Source of the DNA: Perca fluviatilis
Lineage: Eukaryota > Chordata > Actinopteri > Perciformes > Percidae
Length of the DNA stretch: 64,000 nt
Reading direction: 5' to 3'
Assembly (NCBI RefSeq): GCF_010015445.1
Contig: NC_053114.1
Location: 19,547,724-19,611,723 of the forward strand
Shown: positions 23,790-38,280 of the stretch, piece by piece
Layout: the number at the start of each line of letters is the position of its first letter
Position numbering within the stretch: the stretch's first letter is position 1
Program-made: the position numbers and the translations under genes
The notes under the pieces: model-generated
The model's input: only the letters and a program-made list of their open reading frames with translations
Told to the model about the DNA's origin: nothing
Database searches by the model: none

Positions 23790-24047
23790 ACTAAGATTGA
23801 GACACACTTTATGTTGTTAGTTATTACACAGGCCAAAACACACACATGCCCAGGACCTATATATGCGCTAATGTAGAGCTGTCAGAATGAGGAGGGCTGC
23901 CCATGACAGGCGATTGGTTGGGCATTCGGTGCCTTGCTCAACCTGCCTTGCTCACCTGAGGTGAACTAGCACCACTCCACAATCCATCCTTGAACAGGCG
24001 ACCCTCCGGTTCCCAAGCCAAGTCCCTATAGACTGAGCTACTGCCCC
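23790..24047 (-). repeat. tRNA-derived SINE
   Basis: On the minus strand it starts GGGGCAGTAGCTCAGTCTAT at 24047, a tRNA-like head with an A-box (TAGCTCAGTCT) and a weakened B-box (GTTCAAGGAT, near 23985). The head is followed by a SINE body including AGGTCCTGGGCATGTGTGTG. It is not a functional tRNA gene: the head lacks a foldable anticodon arm and is fused to the SINE body. Confidence 0.75.
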
Positions 24048-24049
24048 AA

Positions 24050-25950
24050 ATTGGCTAAAGTCACTGGAAGTGGATGCTTTTTAGTAAAGTGTTTGAACCG
24101 ATCCATCCGAAGTGTCATCAAACCTTATAGAGAGTTTTGCCGATGAATCAGTAAGCAATATGTATTATTAGTTCATGAGCTTTCTGTCTCCTGCCATCAC
24201 TTTCCTCTACCCACGTCTAACCCATAGACTGTTAAATAGTCTTGATGCTTTACCATTTATCAGTCACAGAGGGCTTGGTCCACCATTATTGATGCCAGAC
24301 AGCCAATTGGTTGGAAGGATGCTGTAAACTGGGCAATTTAAAACCGACATTCTTCATTGTCACATGAATGTTGCCGAATGAGATCGTAAGAGGCCGAATG
24401 AGTGTAGTGGCAATAAATAAAGGGAGCGAAATATAACCTGGCAGACTGACGGGCTGTCGATATAGATTGGCGTCTCTGATGTCCTCAAAGTGATTACCAG
24501 GGCAGGGATGATTAGCTGTGGTGTAAGGTACTGTAAAAGTGTGGGGGACATTTCCTCCTTGTATCTGGGCTCTGTCTTTAGTGAGACAAATGTTGTGCAT
24601 GAGTAATGGCACAGCTATCATGTCACATAGAGGCCGGTCGGCTCCATAGCGAGTAGGTAACGGAAGGAGTGTGAGGGCCCGGTAATATTGTAAAACAGTG
24701 TTTAAATATTTTAATTTCATTTGTCACAGGGGCCCCTCCCTTGCACTCCATTACCCTGACAACCATCCTTCATCAGCTGAATGAGTGCATTATTCATTAG
24801 CACTAATTATTTTCACATAACGTCTGCCCCGATATATTTAACCTCCACATTACACCCGGGATAATGGCCTTGTAAAATTGAATTGCGAGAAAGAAGTGGA
24901 GTTGGAAAGCTCATTTAAAGAACATAAGAGGGAAGGAAGAGTGAGGGAGGTGCAGGAGGGCTTTTTGAAGCAGCTGGAGAGGGGGGTTGACAGGAAGAGT
25001 GTTAAGCACTTTGGGACATGGAGCCCCAGAAGTGACGGGACATTTGTTTCTGTCTCATTTGCATGCTAAGAGAAGAGCCCGGTGGTTCTCTGTCGGGTTG
25101 AAGAGATACCTAAATGCCCTGTGGGTTGAAGGTGCCCTCCAGCCACCGAGTTAAGATTAGCTATCCCTGACCTGACACATGACCTCAACCATGAATATAA
25201 AAACACATGACCTGGGACAGCAGGAACAGGGAGCCGACATGCAAGCCTTTGTCTCTTTCACCTCTCTTTTCCCAACTCCCATGTCTGCCGTCTCTGTATT
25301 TACCTCTTCTCTTCCTCTGTCTTCATCTCTGCTAGCAACTCAGTTGTGTCCATTTCTTCTTCCTCTTCTTTCTTTGGCTTTTTATTCAGCTACTTACCTG
25401 CAGAAGCCCTACTGATGATTGAAATGGGGTTGAATCACCCATACAGGCCTCTGCTCATATTCCCCATTGAGATGTTTTCCATACAAACTTCAAAACAAAC
25501 TGAAGACCAAGGAAGGCTTTATTCCTGCTTTGCTTATTCATGAGATTGACATTCACCAGCATGCAACATTTAGACTTGAACAGGGCTTGCTACTCCACTT
25601 GCTTTATATCTGCTCTCTTCTGAGAGTTGAGACCCCATGCCAATAGTTAAGCCAAACTCTCACCCACACACAAATAAACAGAGGACTACACACACACGCA
25701 TGCTGAAAAAAAACACTTGCACACACTCAAATGCAATACCTTTCATGCACGAGTTAAGCCAATAAAACTCTAAATGTTATGTTGTGAAACAGTTGTAAAG
25801 TCAGTTAAAGTGTTCTGCAAATGCATAAGAATTATCATAGTTGCACAACATTTTTTAACATTCTTTTAAAATGAAGTAGACTGCCATCTGGATGTAATTT
25901 CTGAATATTGATGCAACTGAAAGTTTAAAAAAAATGCCCATGACAATTTC
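24050..25950. other. Intergenic, unique; candidate non-coding conserved block 24290-24870
   Basis: No supported gene. 24290-24870 is free of simple repeats and contains homeodomain-type ATTA words (GATTAGCTG, CACTAATTATTTTC). The minus-strand open frame 24286-24720 shows no recognisable domain. The remainder is ordinary intergenic sequence. Confidence 0.4.
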
Positions 25951-25954
25951 CTCG

Positions 25955-26163
25955 AGTGCAAGGTGTCTTCAAACCACTTTGTTTCTCTGACCAACAGTCC
26001 AAAGATGTTTACTATAATGTAACACAATAAACCAAATTTGCAAAGCTGAAACCATCAAATATTTGGTATTTGTGCCTGAAAAACTGACTTAAACAATTAA
26101 TCAATTATAAAAATAGTAATTTTCAGTTCATTAACTTGATTAATCAACTAATCCTTTCAGCTT
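25955..26163 (+). repeat. Diverged MITE with ATTAATCAA palindromic end
   Basis: Old copy of a common fish element ending in AATTAATCAATTAT and TTGATTAATCAACTAATC words. The internal TGACCAACAGTCCAAAGAT block matches the family also seen at 33160-33379. Highly diverged. Confidence 0.5.
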
Positions 26164-29084
26164 ATTTGACACTAAATTCATTATATTTCATAACATCTCA
26201 GCAGCATATTGCAAATTGTAACATAGTAAAGTCTTTTCCCTCTGACATTAAAAAAATACATTTTCTTTGCTTTCGTTGTGCTTTCTCTCTCTGATATCCT
26301 GAGTAATGTTGCGAACAGTGACCACACTCCTCTCCAGGCTATGTGAATGTGAGTGTACTGCTTTGTGAGTGTACTGCTTTGTATGCTTGATGCCTGGTAA
26401 TTGCAGTTCATTTCAACTGGGAAAAAATATTATTCTCACGCCTTTCTGTGTTACGCCCAGAAGGCAGCGCTCTTTATGTGTAAAGTATCTGTCTCTCTGA
26501 CATTTAGATTTGCCTTTTAAAGATGACATTTTTCAAAACTGGCATTTCTTCATATGTTTTCTAGCGGCGACAAAATTATTCTTTTACATCCCAGTCAGAG
26601 TGTTCATATAAGTGTGTAATTTATCCAACCTTAAGTTGTTTGGTTGGTTTGTATTCCTTTGTAATATTGCTATTATTTCATGATGCACTAAAATTGTTAT
26701 CATTGTCTGATGTTGATATCAGTTTTTGATAGTTGTACCTGTCTGAACATCTTTACTCACATTGCCTAAAGAATCAATGCTTGTTTTAATAAATGCTTCC
26801 ATTTTGTGGTTAAAATCAAAATCACATAGAAGTGTGTGCATGAGTTACCATTTCTCGGCAGGGATAGCGGTGGCTGAGGCTGGGAGAGTGCGGTCTCATC
26901 TGCAGAAAAAAACACAAGTGCACATTTGTTGTACAAGTATGATTTATGTGTGGCACAAATAACCTATAGCCACAGCTTCATAGGTTTGGATGGCAGTTGA
27001 TAATTTTTAGTTGTATGCGGAAGGATAAATGGTGTACTGAATGCATCAAGGAGACATGCTCATCTTTGAATCGCTGGAGATTTCCAATTACTGCACTCTG
27101 GTGCCTTGCAATGGACCTTTATCCATTCTGCAAATGAGCATGCTATCCCTAAATAATTTCCTCAACAAAGATGGTGCTGCGCATTATGAAATATTCAGAA
27201 CTCAATTTTCCTGCTCCATCAGACTTTGTAAAGATCCATAATTACATGATAATCCACAATGTAATTAATTTTGGTTACTTTGGGAATCTGAGTTCTCTTT
27301 ATAGAAAAATGTTGAATATGTTGGTGAAATGGGATTAAGTTTGCTTTGTGGCATTTGTGATTGTTAGGGGATTATGTATGACAATCTTATTATTCCTTAC
27401 ATGTCTAATATCTTCAGGGTCATTCCAAAAGTCAGGACTAATGAGATAATGTAGCCAGACAGCTGATACATTGGTGGGTATTGTCGGTCAGACTTACAGA
27501 CAATCATATAGTACATAAACGAACAGAGAGACAAGATTGAAAACAGTTATTAAAAAAAGTGCAAGACTACCTAGACACATAAACTTTCCTCACAAGTGAC
27601 TGTAATCTTCTGAGAATGGCAGGTTTGTGTTAAAAAACCAACAGCACCACATCCCATAGTAATTTCAGATATGGTATAATAATAATAATACAAAGTAATA
27701 GAGCAGTATTAGAAACCAAAAGGTGAGGAATGGTGTTGGATTACGACTCGCTGGCCAAAAACGTGGGGTTAAAGTCCAGTTAATGTGCAGTTTACCTCTA
27801 CGCTGAGAGGAGGCATGTGTCAGATTGGCATTTTAAAGGTAAATAAAAAGGGTCTGTTGTGTTTAAGGCAGAAGGCAAATTGGCCAACATGGTCATTGCC
27901 CATCTGTGTGAGCATACAGTGGTCCACAAATGAGTACAAGTATATTATCTGCACAATAATTTACATTGAATTGTGTGCCATAAAGAGTGTGCTTTACATT
28001 TCCTGCGTAGCTGCTGCCATATACTTGTAGAAGTTTATAATGTATAATACAATTTAGACAGCCCTATCTCACTCTAAGATATTTAAGAAAGTGGGCCATA
28101 AAAAAATCCCTTAGCCACTGGCTTTAAAACTAATAAAGTTAAATGGAGCCGCTGACATTTTTAGTATTGCATTATTGTAAGTCAGCCCTCAAACTGCACG
28201 TGTGTGTGCAGCCAAATAGGTAGAGCGTGTCAAAACAGCTGTCAGTCACTGCGACAGAACGCTCGGCATGATGATGTTAATGATGCTCTTGTTAAAATGT
28301 GAAGCCCGAGTGATAACAATGTTGAGCTTAAAGGCCAAAGCTGTCACAGCAAAGGAGAACAAAAAGCAGAGCGGAGCAGTGGAGAAGAGTGTGGAGTTTA
28401 CAGATACAGAATGCGATACCACCTGTACAGATGCCGTGTTACACTTACATGGGTTTCTCTCTCTCTCTCTCTCTCCCCTTCCTACACTTTTCATGTTTTA
28501 TAGCTTTAATCAAGGTGGATTTAATGTGGCTTTTTTACAAGACACATCTGAATCATCACCGGTGCAGCCAATTGCTTTTAAAGGTCTCATAATTAGTTAA
28601 GTGGGGATCACCTGCATGTGGTCAAGGGGTATCAGTTGATTTTAAAAATACATCTGTATGTGGAAGATCCAATTTTTTTGTCAGTACCTTGACAGAAACT
28701 ACAGCATAAAGACAAAGGGACACTTCACGTCACTGAACATCCCTTGGAGCACAGTTAAGAGACATACGACAACCCTGAAGGAGTTACAAGCTTCAGAGGT
28801 TGAGGTCAAGAGACTGTGCATACAACAACAATTGCCTTGTTACTTCAACAGTCTTGGCTTAATGGTACTACAGTTAGCCACAGGGCATGTGGGAGACTCT
28901 GAAGTCAAGACCAAAATGTATCTTTTTGGTCATCAGACTAAACGCCATGTGACACAGCACATCATCATGAACATACCATCTCCACCAGGAAGCATGGTGG
29001 TGGCAGCCAAGCGGGTAAGCCAACTTGTGATGCTAACAAACCATCACCTCCCGTTAGCATTCCATTGACTGCCATTCATTTTGA
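26164..29084. other. Intergenic, unique; (CT)n tract near 28457
   Basis: No gene or clear transposon. 27040-27270 is repeat-free with AT-rich transcription-factor-like words and may be regulatory. A short (CT)n lies at 28457-28475. Confidence 0.45.
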
Positions 29085-29345
29085 CGTCAATTTGACAGCG
29101 AATAACTTTACATCTGAAGCGTTTAAAGACTTTATTTGTCCATTGTTTATTTCTAAAGAATCACGACAATGTATAAAAGGCTCCATTACCTTGTACCTCA
29201 CGTTATGGCTCCGTAGCAGACGTTTTTGTAAAAATAGGTTGTGTCATAACCGAGCGACTTGCTGTCGCAGTAGAGGAATTACCGTATAGTACAGGAGAAG
29301 CTTGCAGGCAGTTTCGACTTACATTAGCTGCTTAGATTTAATTAC
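29085..29345. repeat. Interspersed repeat (CATAACCGAGCGACTTGC type)
   Basis: I recognise the block with CCATTACCTTGTACCTCACG and CATAACCGAGCGACTTGCTG as a frequent fish repeat. No second copy is in the window, so the call rests on memory only. Confidence 0.4.
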
Positions 29346-29439
29346 TAATGTTAACTAGCATTTTAGTTAGCAATAATTAGCCTGTGCCTATGTTATCTCC
29401 TTGATGTTCGTCGCCACCTTGTGAAGTCCAATATGCACT

Positions 29440-29640
29440 CTCTTTTAGCTCTGTTTTTGGTCTCTACCAACTCCTGAGGGAAATATATGGCTCTTTAGCT
29501 GCTAAATGCTACACCATGCTAGCAGCTAGTCACTAATTGTGTCCATTTGCTGTTTGGTGATGGTGGTAATGTACAGTGTTTTTTTTTAGCTTTATTGCTG
29601 AAAAGTTGGGGGCCGGACCGCTAAACAATGAGCTAAAACT
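29440..29640. repeat. Family X repeat, copy 2 (inverted relative to 19500-19690)
   Basis: TAGCTCTGTTTTTGGTCTCT at 29447 and the following GCTGCTAAATGCTAC and GCAGCTAGTCACTAA blocks are the reverse complement of 19500-19690, with clear divergence. Confidence 0.65.
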
Positions 29641-29749
29641 CTTTACAAATCTCCGTAAAGCTGAGGGGAGCTGCAGATTCAGCAAAAAAAGGAAATGAGC
29701 AAAAAAGAATGGGAGAAATGCAATGTCCAGATAAGGCAAAGCTCATAGC

Positions 29750-32912
<3,163 letters not shown>

Positions 32913-32985
<73 letters not shown>

Positions 32986-33008
32986 GTGAACACACACACA
33001 CACACACA
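32913..33008. repeat. (CA)n microsatellite interrupted by TATGTGAA
   Basis: (CA)n at 32913-32982, an 8-bp interruption, then (CA)n at 32991-33008. Its complement has the same interruption as the tract at 40670-40731. Confidence 0.95.
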
Positions 33009-33159
33009 ACCTGTGTTGTTCCCTATTTCCAAAAATGCCAAACATTCATAAAAAAAATTTGTCATCATAATCTAGTAATATACACTCACAGGGGCCATTT
33101 TTCTGTATTATGAGCACTTTTACATGTAATTTATTTGTATTTTTATATTTCAGTATTCA

Positions 33160-33379
33160 GTAAAGGAGGTATTCTATGAAATTAAATTAAATATCTTTGG
33201 GGTTTGAACTGTTGATTGGAAAAATCAAGACATTTGAGGACATGTCTTTGGGCTCTGAGAAACGTGATAGACGGTTTTTCATTATTTACTGACATTGTAT
33301 AAACCAAACGATAAATCAATTAATCAAAAATGACCAGCAGATTAATCACTAATGAAAATAATTATTAGTTGCAGCACTA
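33160..33379 (-). repeat. MITE with TAGTGCTGCAACTAATAATT end
   Basis: On the minus strand it begins TAGTGCTGCAACTAATAATT and continues ATTAATCTGCTGGTCATTTT and TCCTCAAATGTCTTGATTTT, matching a common fish element with GGGCTGCAAC termini. The same family as 25955-26163. Not coding. Confidence 0.6.
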
Positions 33380-33808
33380 GTCTACAGTACTTTGGTGGAA
33401 AAGGATCACAATGAGGTCTGGCCACCCCTGCTTTACTGCCACACTAAGCACCTTCTAAAGTAACAACAATAATCAAAGCTTTAGTCTGCTCTTTATATGT
33501 CTTTGGAAAGTTTCATCAGTGAGATTTTAATTCTGTTGTGCTAACCATGTCAGTTGCCCTGTGTAGAAGGCTGTAGGACCACAACCTCTTCCTCCTCCTC
33601 CCCTTTATCCCTAATCAGACTATTTTGTGATCCTTTTATAATTAGCCACTTAACTATCAGGCAGAATGGAACTGTGGCTGTAAAGCATTTACAAGGGTAC
33701 TCGACAGAACACGCCAGCACCTTTTGTTTAGCAATTAGTTTGTCTGTGAAAGCGACAAGACAAATAGGCTGGGAGAGCATCTGGTGGCCTCGTAGCTCTT
33801 ACTGCCCG

Positions 33809-33819
33809 AGAGAAAGAGA

Positions 33820-33853
<34 letters not shown>
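33809..33853. repeat. (GA)n purine tract
   Basis: GA repeat with a few GGA and AAAG interruptions. Confidence 0.9.
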
Positions 33854-33856
<3 letters not shown>

Positions 33857-36114
33857 AAAGAGAGGCAGAGAAGGAGGAAGAAAGAGGTTCAGAACCATTA
33901 AGCAACAATAAGGATCGTACCACAAGGATTTGCTACAAGGCTGTAAAGTTTACAGTCGGAGGAAACTGATCTGGAAATGAATAAAGCAGCTCTGACAAAT
34001 ATGATGATAAGAGACTCAGAGAGGGCTGTGTAATAGGGACCTATTTTTCGCACACTACTGATTAAGAACTGGCTAAGTGTCTGTAGAGATTCCCATGTGC
34101 ACAATGCAGCACAGGCAGAGTTTAGTATGCGTCCCAGTAGGGTTTTCTTTAGTACCTAGTCATTTACATTGTAGTTATCCGAAGATAGAAGGAATGCAAG
34201 GCAGCATGACAACCGCTCCATTGATCCCTTTGGCCTGATTAGCTCACCAGTGTACCGTCAAAGCAAACTAATCAGATACATTGATCATGGAATACTTTTT
34301 AACGCTTCCCCAGGCAATAATACGATATTTTTTTCCAGTCAAATTACTAGTTAGTTATCTGTTATCAGATGAGATGCAACACATTTGGAATTTTTAAAAT
34401 TTCCTGTGAGATGTCAGTATGAGTCAATGGCTCACATTGACTCATACACTCTATAACTGTTTACCAGCAAAACGGGAATGACAATAAAATGCCATTTAAT
34501 TTACTGAAGCGTTGTCATAATTTCTGGTAACCTAGGTTTGTCAAGCTCAAAAGTAGGTGTTACTCACTTCTGTTAGGTTGGCTTCATCACCCTCTGCCAC
34601 TTTCACATTTGTCCAGAAGAGGTTGCTGTGTTCCCTGCATACAACAGGAGGTGGATGGTTGTGACAGATCCCAAAGATTTCTTTTCTATGAGTGAGAGAG
34701 GGGGAATAAACAAGGAAAAGCTGAGTGTAAAATCACTGGAATTGAAGATCCATTTAAAATAGATTCTACTCATTGTTTTACTTAAACAGAATAAACAGTT
34801 AACACACTTTGAAAATGTCCAAATAAAACATGAATACGACAATGAAAGCTAATTCTAAACCAAACTGTGCTATTTGGTGCCTGGACAGCAAATTCTATCC
34901 CCAAAAAGGATCCAAATGTTTTCGCTTATAGTCGTCAGCCTGCAGCAACTCAACGCTGAACTCCCACTAATTGATTATAGATGTCATTTTCATCATTGAC
35001 AGTAGGGGGCAGGATCCATACATTGATTAGACTTCCATTATGTGTAGGTCAAGTAATTGTACTGTGATGCCTATTAACACACAATTACACAGCTTTGGCG
35101 AGATGTTCTGACTCACACACGTCTATTTAGTTTTAGAGAACTGCTCCGACTGTACAGTCCATGACTTTTGAAAGGGGATTTAAAGGAAAAAGAGCTTGGC
35201 TTACATCTTCAGAGTTTAATATTCCTCATCCCATTTCCACCAATATCTAAACAAGCCCCACGACAGAGTCTGAACAGCTGCGAGAGATACAAGTCTCTCT
35301 CTGATACCCGTGTTCCCGTGACGGAGGTGATCAAACGCTGTGATGGTAAAACATCCCTTCCTGTCTGTCACACCCTCAGGCTAAACATCAGCAGAGCGCC
35401 TTGCAGCTGGCAAATGTTCTCTTGACAAAGTTAAAATGTCTCGATTAATATCTGACGACTCCGCTTTTTTGTGTCACTTATCCATGTCTCTGCTTTAGCT
35501 GCTTAACCATCTTGTGCTTTCTGCTGGATACATCCACCTTGGTAGTGTTACTGTACCAGCAGGGAAAGGATTCAACCAGTGGGAAGACTCCCTCTCTTGT
35601 TGTTTGATGGGTGTGCTTTGTACTTATGAAGCTTTGCACAATATATGAGATATGATTACATGTTTCTGTCCAGATTCAAAGGAATTTGTGTATCACTTGT
35701 GCATCATCAAGAGTTTTGAAATGTATAATACCAGAGTGGAATTAGAAGCGTAATAATGTGTCATTACGATACGTGACCACCAACTGATAAATGGCGGCAA
35801 AAAGGTGAAACTACTGCCATCGTGGCCTAAACATGAATTTTGTTTCACCAGGAAAATGTCCCCAAATGTTTTTGACTTGTATCCCCTTAAAACTAAGCAA
35901 TTTGTACTTGTCACCCATAGTATGTATTAGTGGTATGTATCAATGATTCTTTAGTTTGAATATTTTTTTTTTTAACAAAAGGGAGAAATCTATTTAGAAT
36001 TTCACAAGAAAATAGCAATCATTGTAGAAACGTTTGAAAAACAAATGTCATTTTTGTGTAGCAGAATATGTTTTTGCTTCTGTGCTATCCCATTAATCGT
36101 CTCAGGACTCCTCC
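33854..36114. other. Intergenic, nothing recognised
   Basis: Unique-looking sequence without gene, tandem repeat or transposon end that I can support. Confidence 0.5.
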
Positions 36115-36168
36115 GATTTATTGTGTGACCCCTCTGGAGGGTCTCGACCCACAGTTTGGGAACCGCTG
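36115..36168. repeat. Solo hAT right end
   Basis: GGGTCTCGACCCACAGTTTG followed by GGAACCGCTG at the end is the complement of a hAT terminus (CAGCGGTTCCCAAACT). The partner end is absent, so this is a truncated fragment. Confidence 0.55.
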
Positions 36169-37251
36169 CCCTAGGCGGCATCCGCTCGTGCCATCGGTAG
36201 TGTTTCTCCTTCTCGACAGTTAATGTCTCATCCGTCCATCAACTTTTAACCAGGCCTCATGCATGATAGCGTGTGACTTAAAAGCCTGGCTAGTCAGACA
36301 TAATTAGCCAACGCCTAATCAGACAAGTCCCCTGCGCAAGGACACAAAGTGGATTGTGGGGAGCAGTGAAGGAAATCACGGTGGTTGACTCAGCAGAGTA
36401 AGACAAAGACTTAAAAGCAGATGAGGACCCCATCTGTGCTGCTCTCACATCACCAAGTACAAAACCCTTTAACATGAATTGATGGTCTGATGACATGCGA
36501 GCTCATTTAACTACAAATAAGACTTAAATGTAATAATATGAAGGATTCAACTTCCTTTTATTCTTCAAACAATCTTCCTCTCTCTACATTTCTGTGTTCC
36601 TCTTGTGTCTCTGTTTCCACATCTGTTCAATAGCCCCCCTGTTAATCATTTGTGTAGTGTTGCCTTTTTACTGGACCTCTGAGACCCAAACCCTGGTGTA
36701 CCTGTTTGGAGTTTGATTAACACTGCATTTTAGTACACACTATTCAAACCCGGTGGAGGGAGCTTAAAAGGGTTGTGCGCTGAAGCTAATGTAGCCTGTG
36801 GTACAGGACAGATGGAGGAGTGATAAATGGGGAAAAGGGATGGTTGTGAGTCAATTCTTGTTGGCTTCATTGTGCAAAACAATTGGTCTGACGTGGAGAT
36901 GCTGAGTTCGAGAGTGGGTTTTTTGAGGCGGTGTTTCTCGGGGTGGTGTAATCTAAGAGGAGAGGAGAGCACTTCAGAGGACAGGAGAGGACAGGACACC
37001 AGATAGGAGAGGACGAGACAGGAGGAGGCAGAACAGCAGTGCAGCCAGGTCGCCTCACTCTGTCAGTCCCTGAACACTAAAATATTCAAAAGCTTTTGTT
37101 TTGCCTAGTTAAACATGCACTGATGTGACACAAACTGTGAACAATGCCATTTCACACGCACGGGAATCCTCTCATTTTATAATTCATGGAGTGACGACTG
37201 CAGCCATGCCCCATGGTATAGTTTCAACAATATGCAGCTTGTACGTGCATA
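36169..37251. other. Intergenic, nothing recognised
   Basis: No gene or transposon end. 36920-37030 has many GAGAGGA and AGGACAG words, a degenerate purine-rich stretch. Confidence 0.5.
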
Positions 37252-37324
37252 TAGGGCTGCAACAACTAATCGATTATGAAAATAGTTGTCAACAAATTTC
37301 ATAATCCATTAGTTGGGTCTATGT

Positions 37325-37999
37325 CAGTGGTTCTCAGACTTTTCGAGTCGCGACCCCCTAGGTTGGTGTTCGCGACCACCCCCACCCCCATCGACGACGA
37401 GAGAAAGAGCTGAAAACCGATTCTATTTCTACGATATCCGATTTCTACACGCCTCCCGCTGCTGATTTTGAGTGATTATTGTGAATGCCCTGATTAATAC
37501 ATGTAAACAAATAATGCTTTGCTTTAAAGGTCCCATGACATGCTGCTTTTTGGATGCTTTTATATAGGCCTCAGTTGTCCCCTAATACTGTATCTGAAGT
37601 CTCTTCCCCGAAATTCAGCCTTGGTGCAGAATTACAGCCACTAGAGCCAGTCCCACAATGAGCTTTCCTTAGTACTCATACTCATTATTTACCCATAATG
37701 TGAAATTTTAATGCCATGGGACCTTTAATGACAGTATATTTTTAGCAGCTAGCACCTAGCCTTGTCCAATGTGCTCCAGGCTCTGTGGATTTTTTGTGAT
37801 GGTGACTTTTTCTCTCCCCCTGACATGCCAGAACAGCACCCTTTCTGCGTTCCTCAGGACCTCCTGATTTACAAATGAAGCATATGAATATACATAACAC
37901 AACCTGTGAAAACCATTCCCCAGTCTAAATATGTTAATTCATTTTTTTTTCTGGTGACCCCTAGAAATTATCTTGCGACCCCCAGGTTGAGAACTACTG
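37325..37999. mobile_element. hAT element with perfect 8-bp TSD, inserted in the outer element
   Basis: Begins CAGTGGTTCTCAGACTTTTC and ends CCCAGGTTGAGAACTACTG, hAT-style imperfect inverted ends. Exact duplication GTCTATGT flanks it (37317-37324 and 38000-38007). The subterminal GCGACCCCC words occur at both ends. The interior lacks a transposase and holds another MITE. Confidence 0.9.
37523..37727 (+). mobile_element. AAAGGTCCCATGACAT-family MITE, innermost insertion
   Basis: Begins TTTAAAGGTCCCATGACAT and ends GCCATGGGACCTTTAA, inverted termini. The 37545-37675 interior matches the reverse complement of 23340-23475. It is shorter than that copy because the middle is missing. Confidence 0.8.
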
Positions 38000-38280
38000 G
38001 TCTATGTTATGTTGCGCTGTGGCAACGTGCAGTAAGCCAGCAAATGCTAAGCCTTGTGTAGCTCACGTGATGAATTACAGGAGATTACGCTGAGAAAAGT
38101 GTACTACCCTAGTCGGGAGCACTTTACATTAAACTCTTCTTAGAAGAGAATTAGCTGCAAAATGTGTAAAGCTGATCTCACATGACACACCAGCACAACA
38201 TCACTGCATGAGCACCTGAAAGGGAAGCATGTTGGAGCCATGGGTGAAGACTCACGGTAAATTAGTAAAGTTAACGTTAC

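Larger units (their letters stand above)
37252..38280 (+). mobile_element. Outer hAT element remnant with BED-finger transposase start
   Basis: Begins TAGGGCTGCAACAACTAATC at 37252 and is cut at 37324 by a second hAT insertion. It resumes at 38008, and around 38112-38256 a degenerate reading resembles the N-terminus of a ZBED-type hAT transposase (KMCKADLT, stop, then HTSTTSLHEHLKGKH), ending at a plausible GT splice donor (38257). The rest of the transposase and the other terminus are absent. A truncated, inactive copy. Confidence 0.6.

Noticed and set aside
24030..24047. Free-standing tRNA gene
   Set aside because: The A-box-like head is fused to a SINE body and the B-box is degenerate, so it is a SINE, not a tRNA gene.
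24286..24720. 144-codon open frame on the minus strand
   Set aside because: No domain, codon bias or splice context I can recognise; non-coding sequence of this length can contain such a frame.
28658..29068. 136-codon plus-strand frame
   Set aside because: No homology recognised, no promoter or splice signals, and a repeat begins directly after it.
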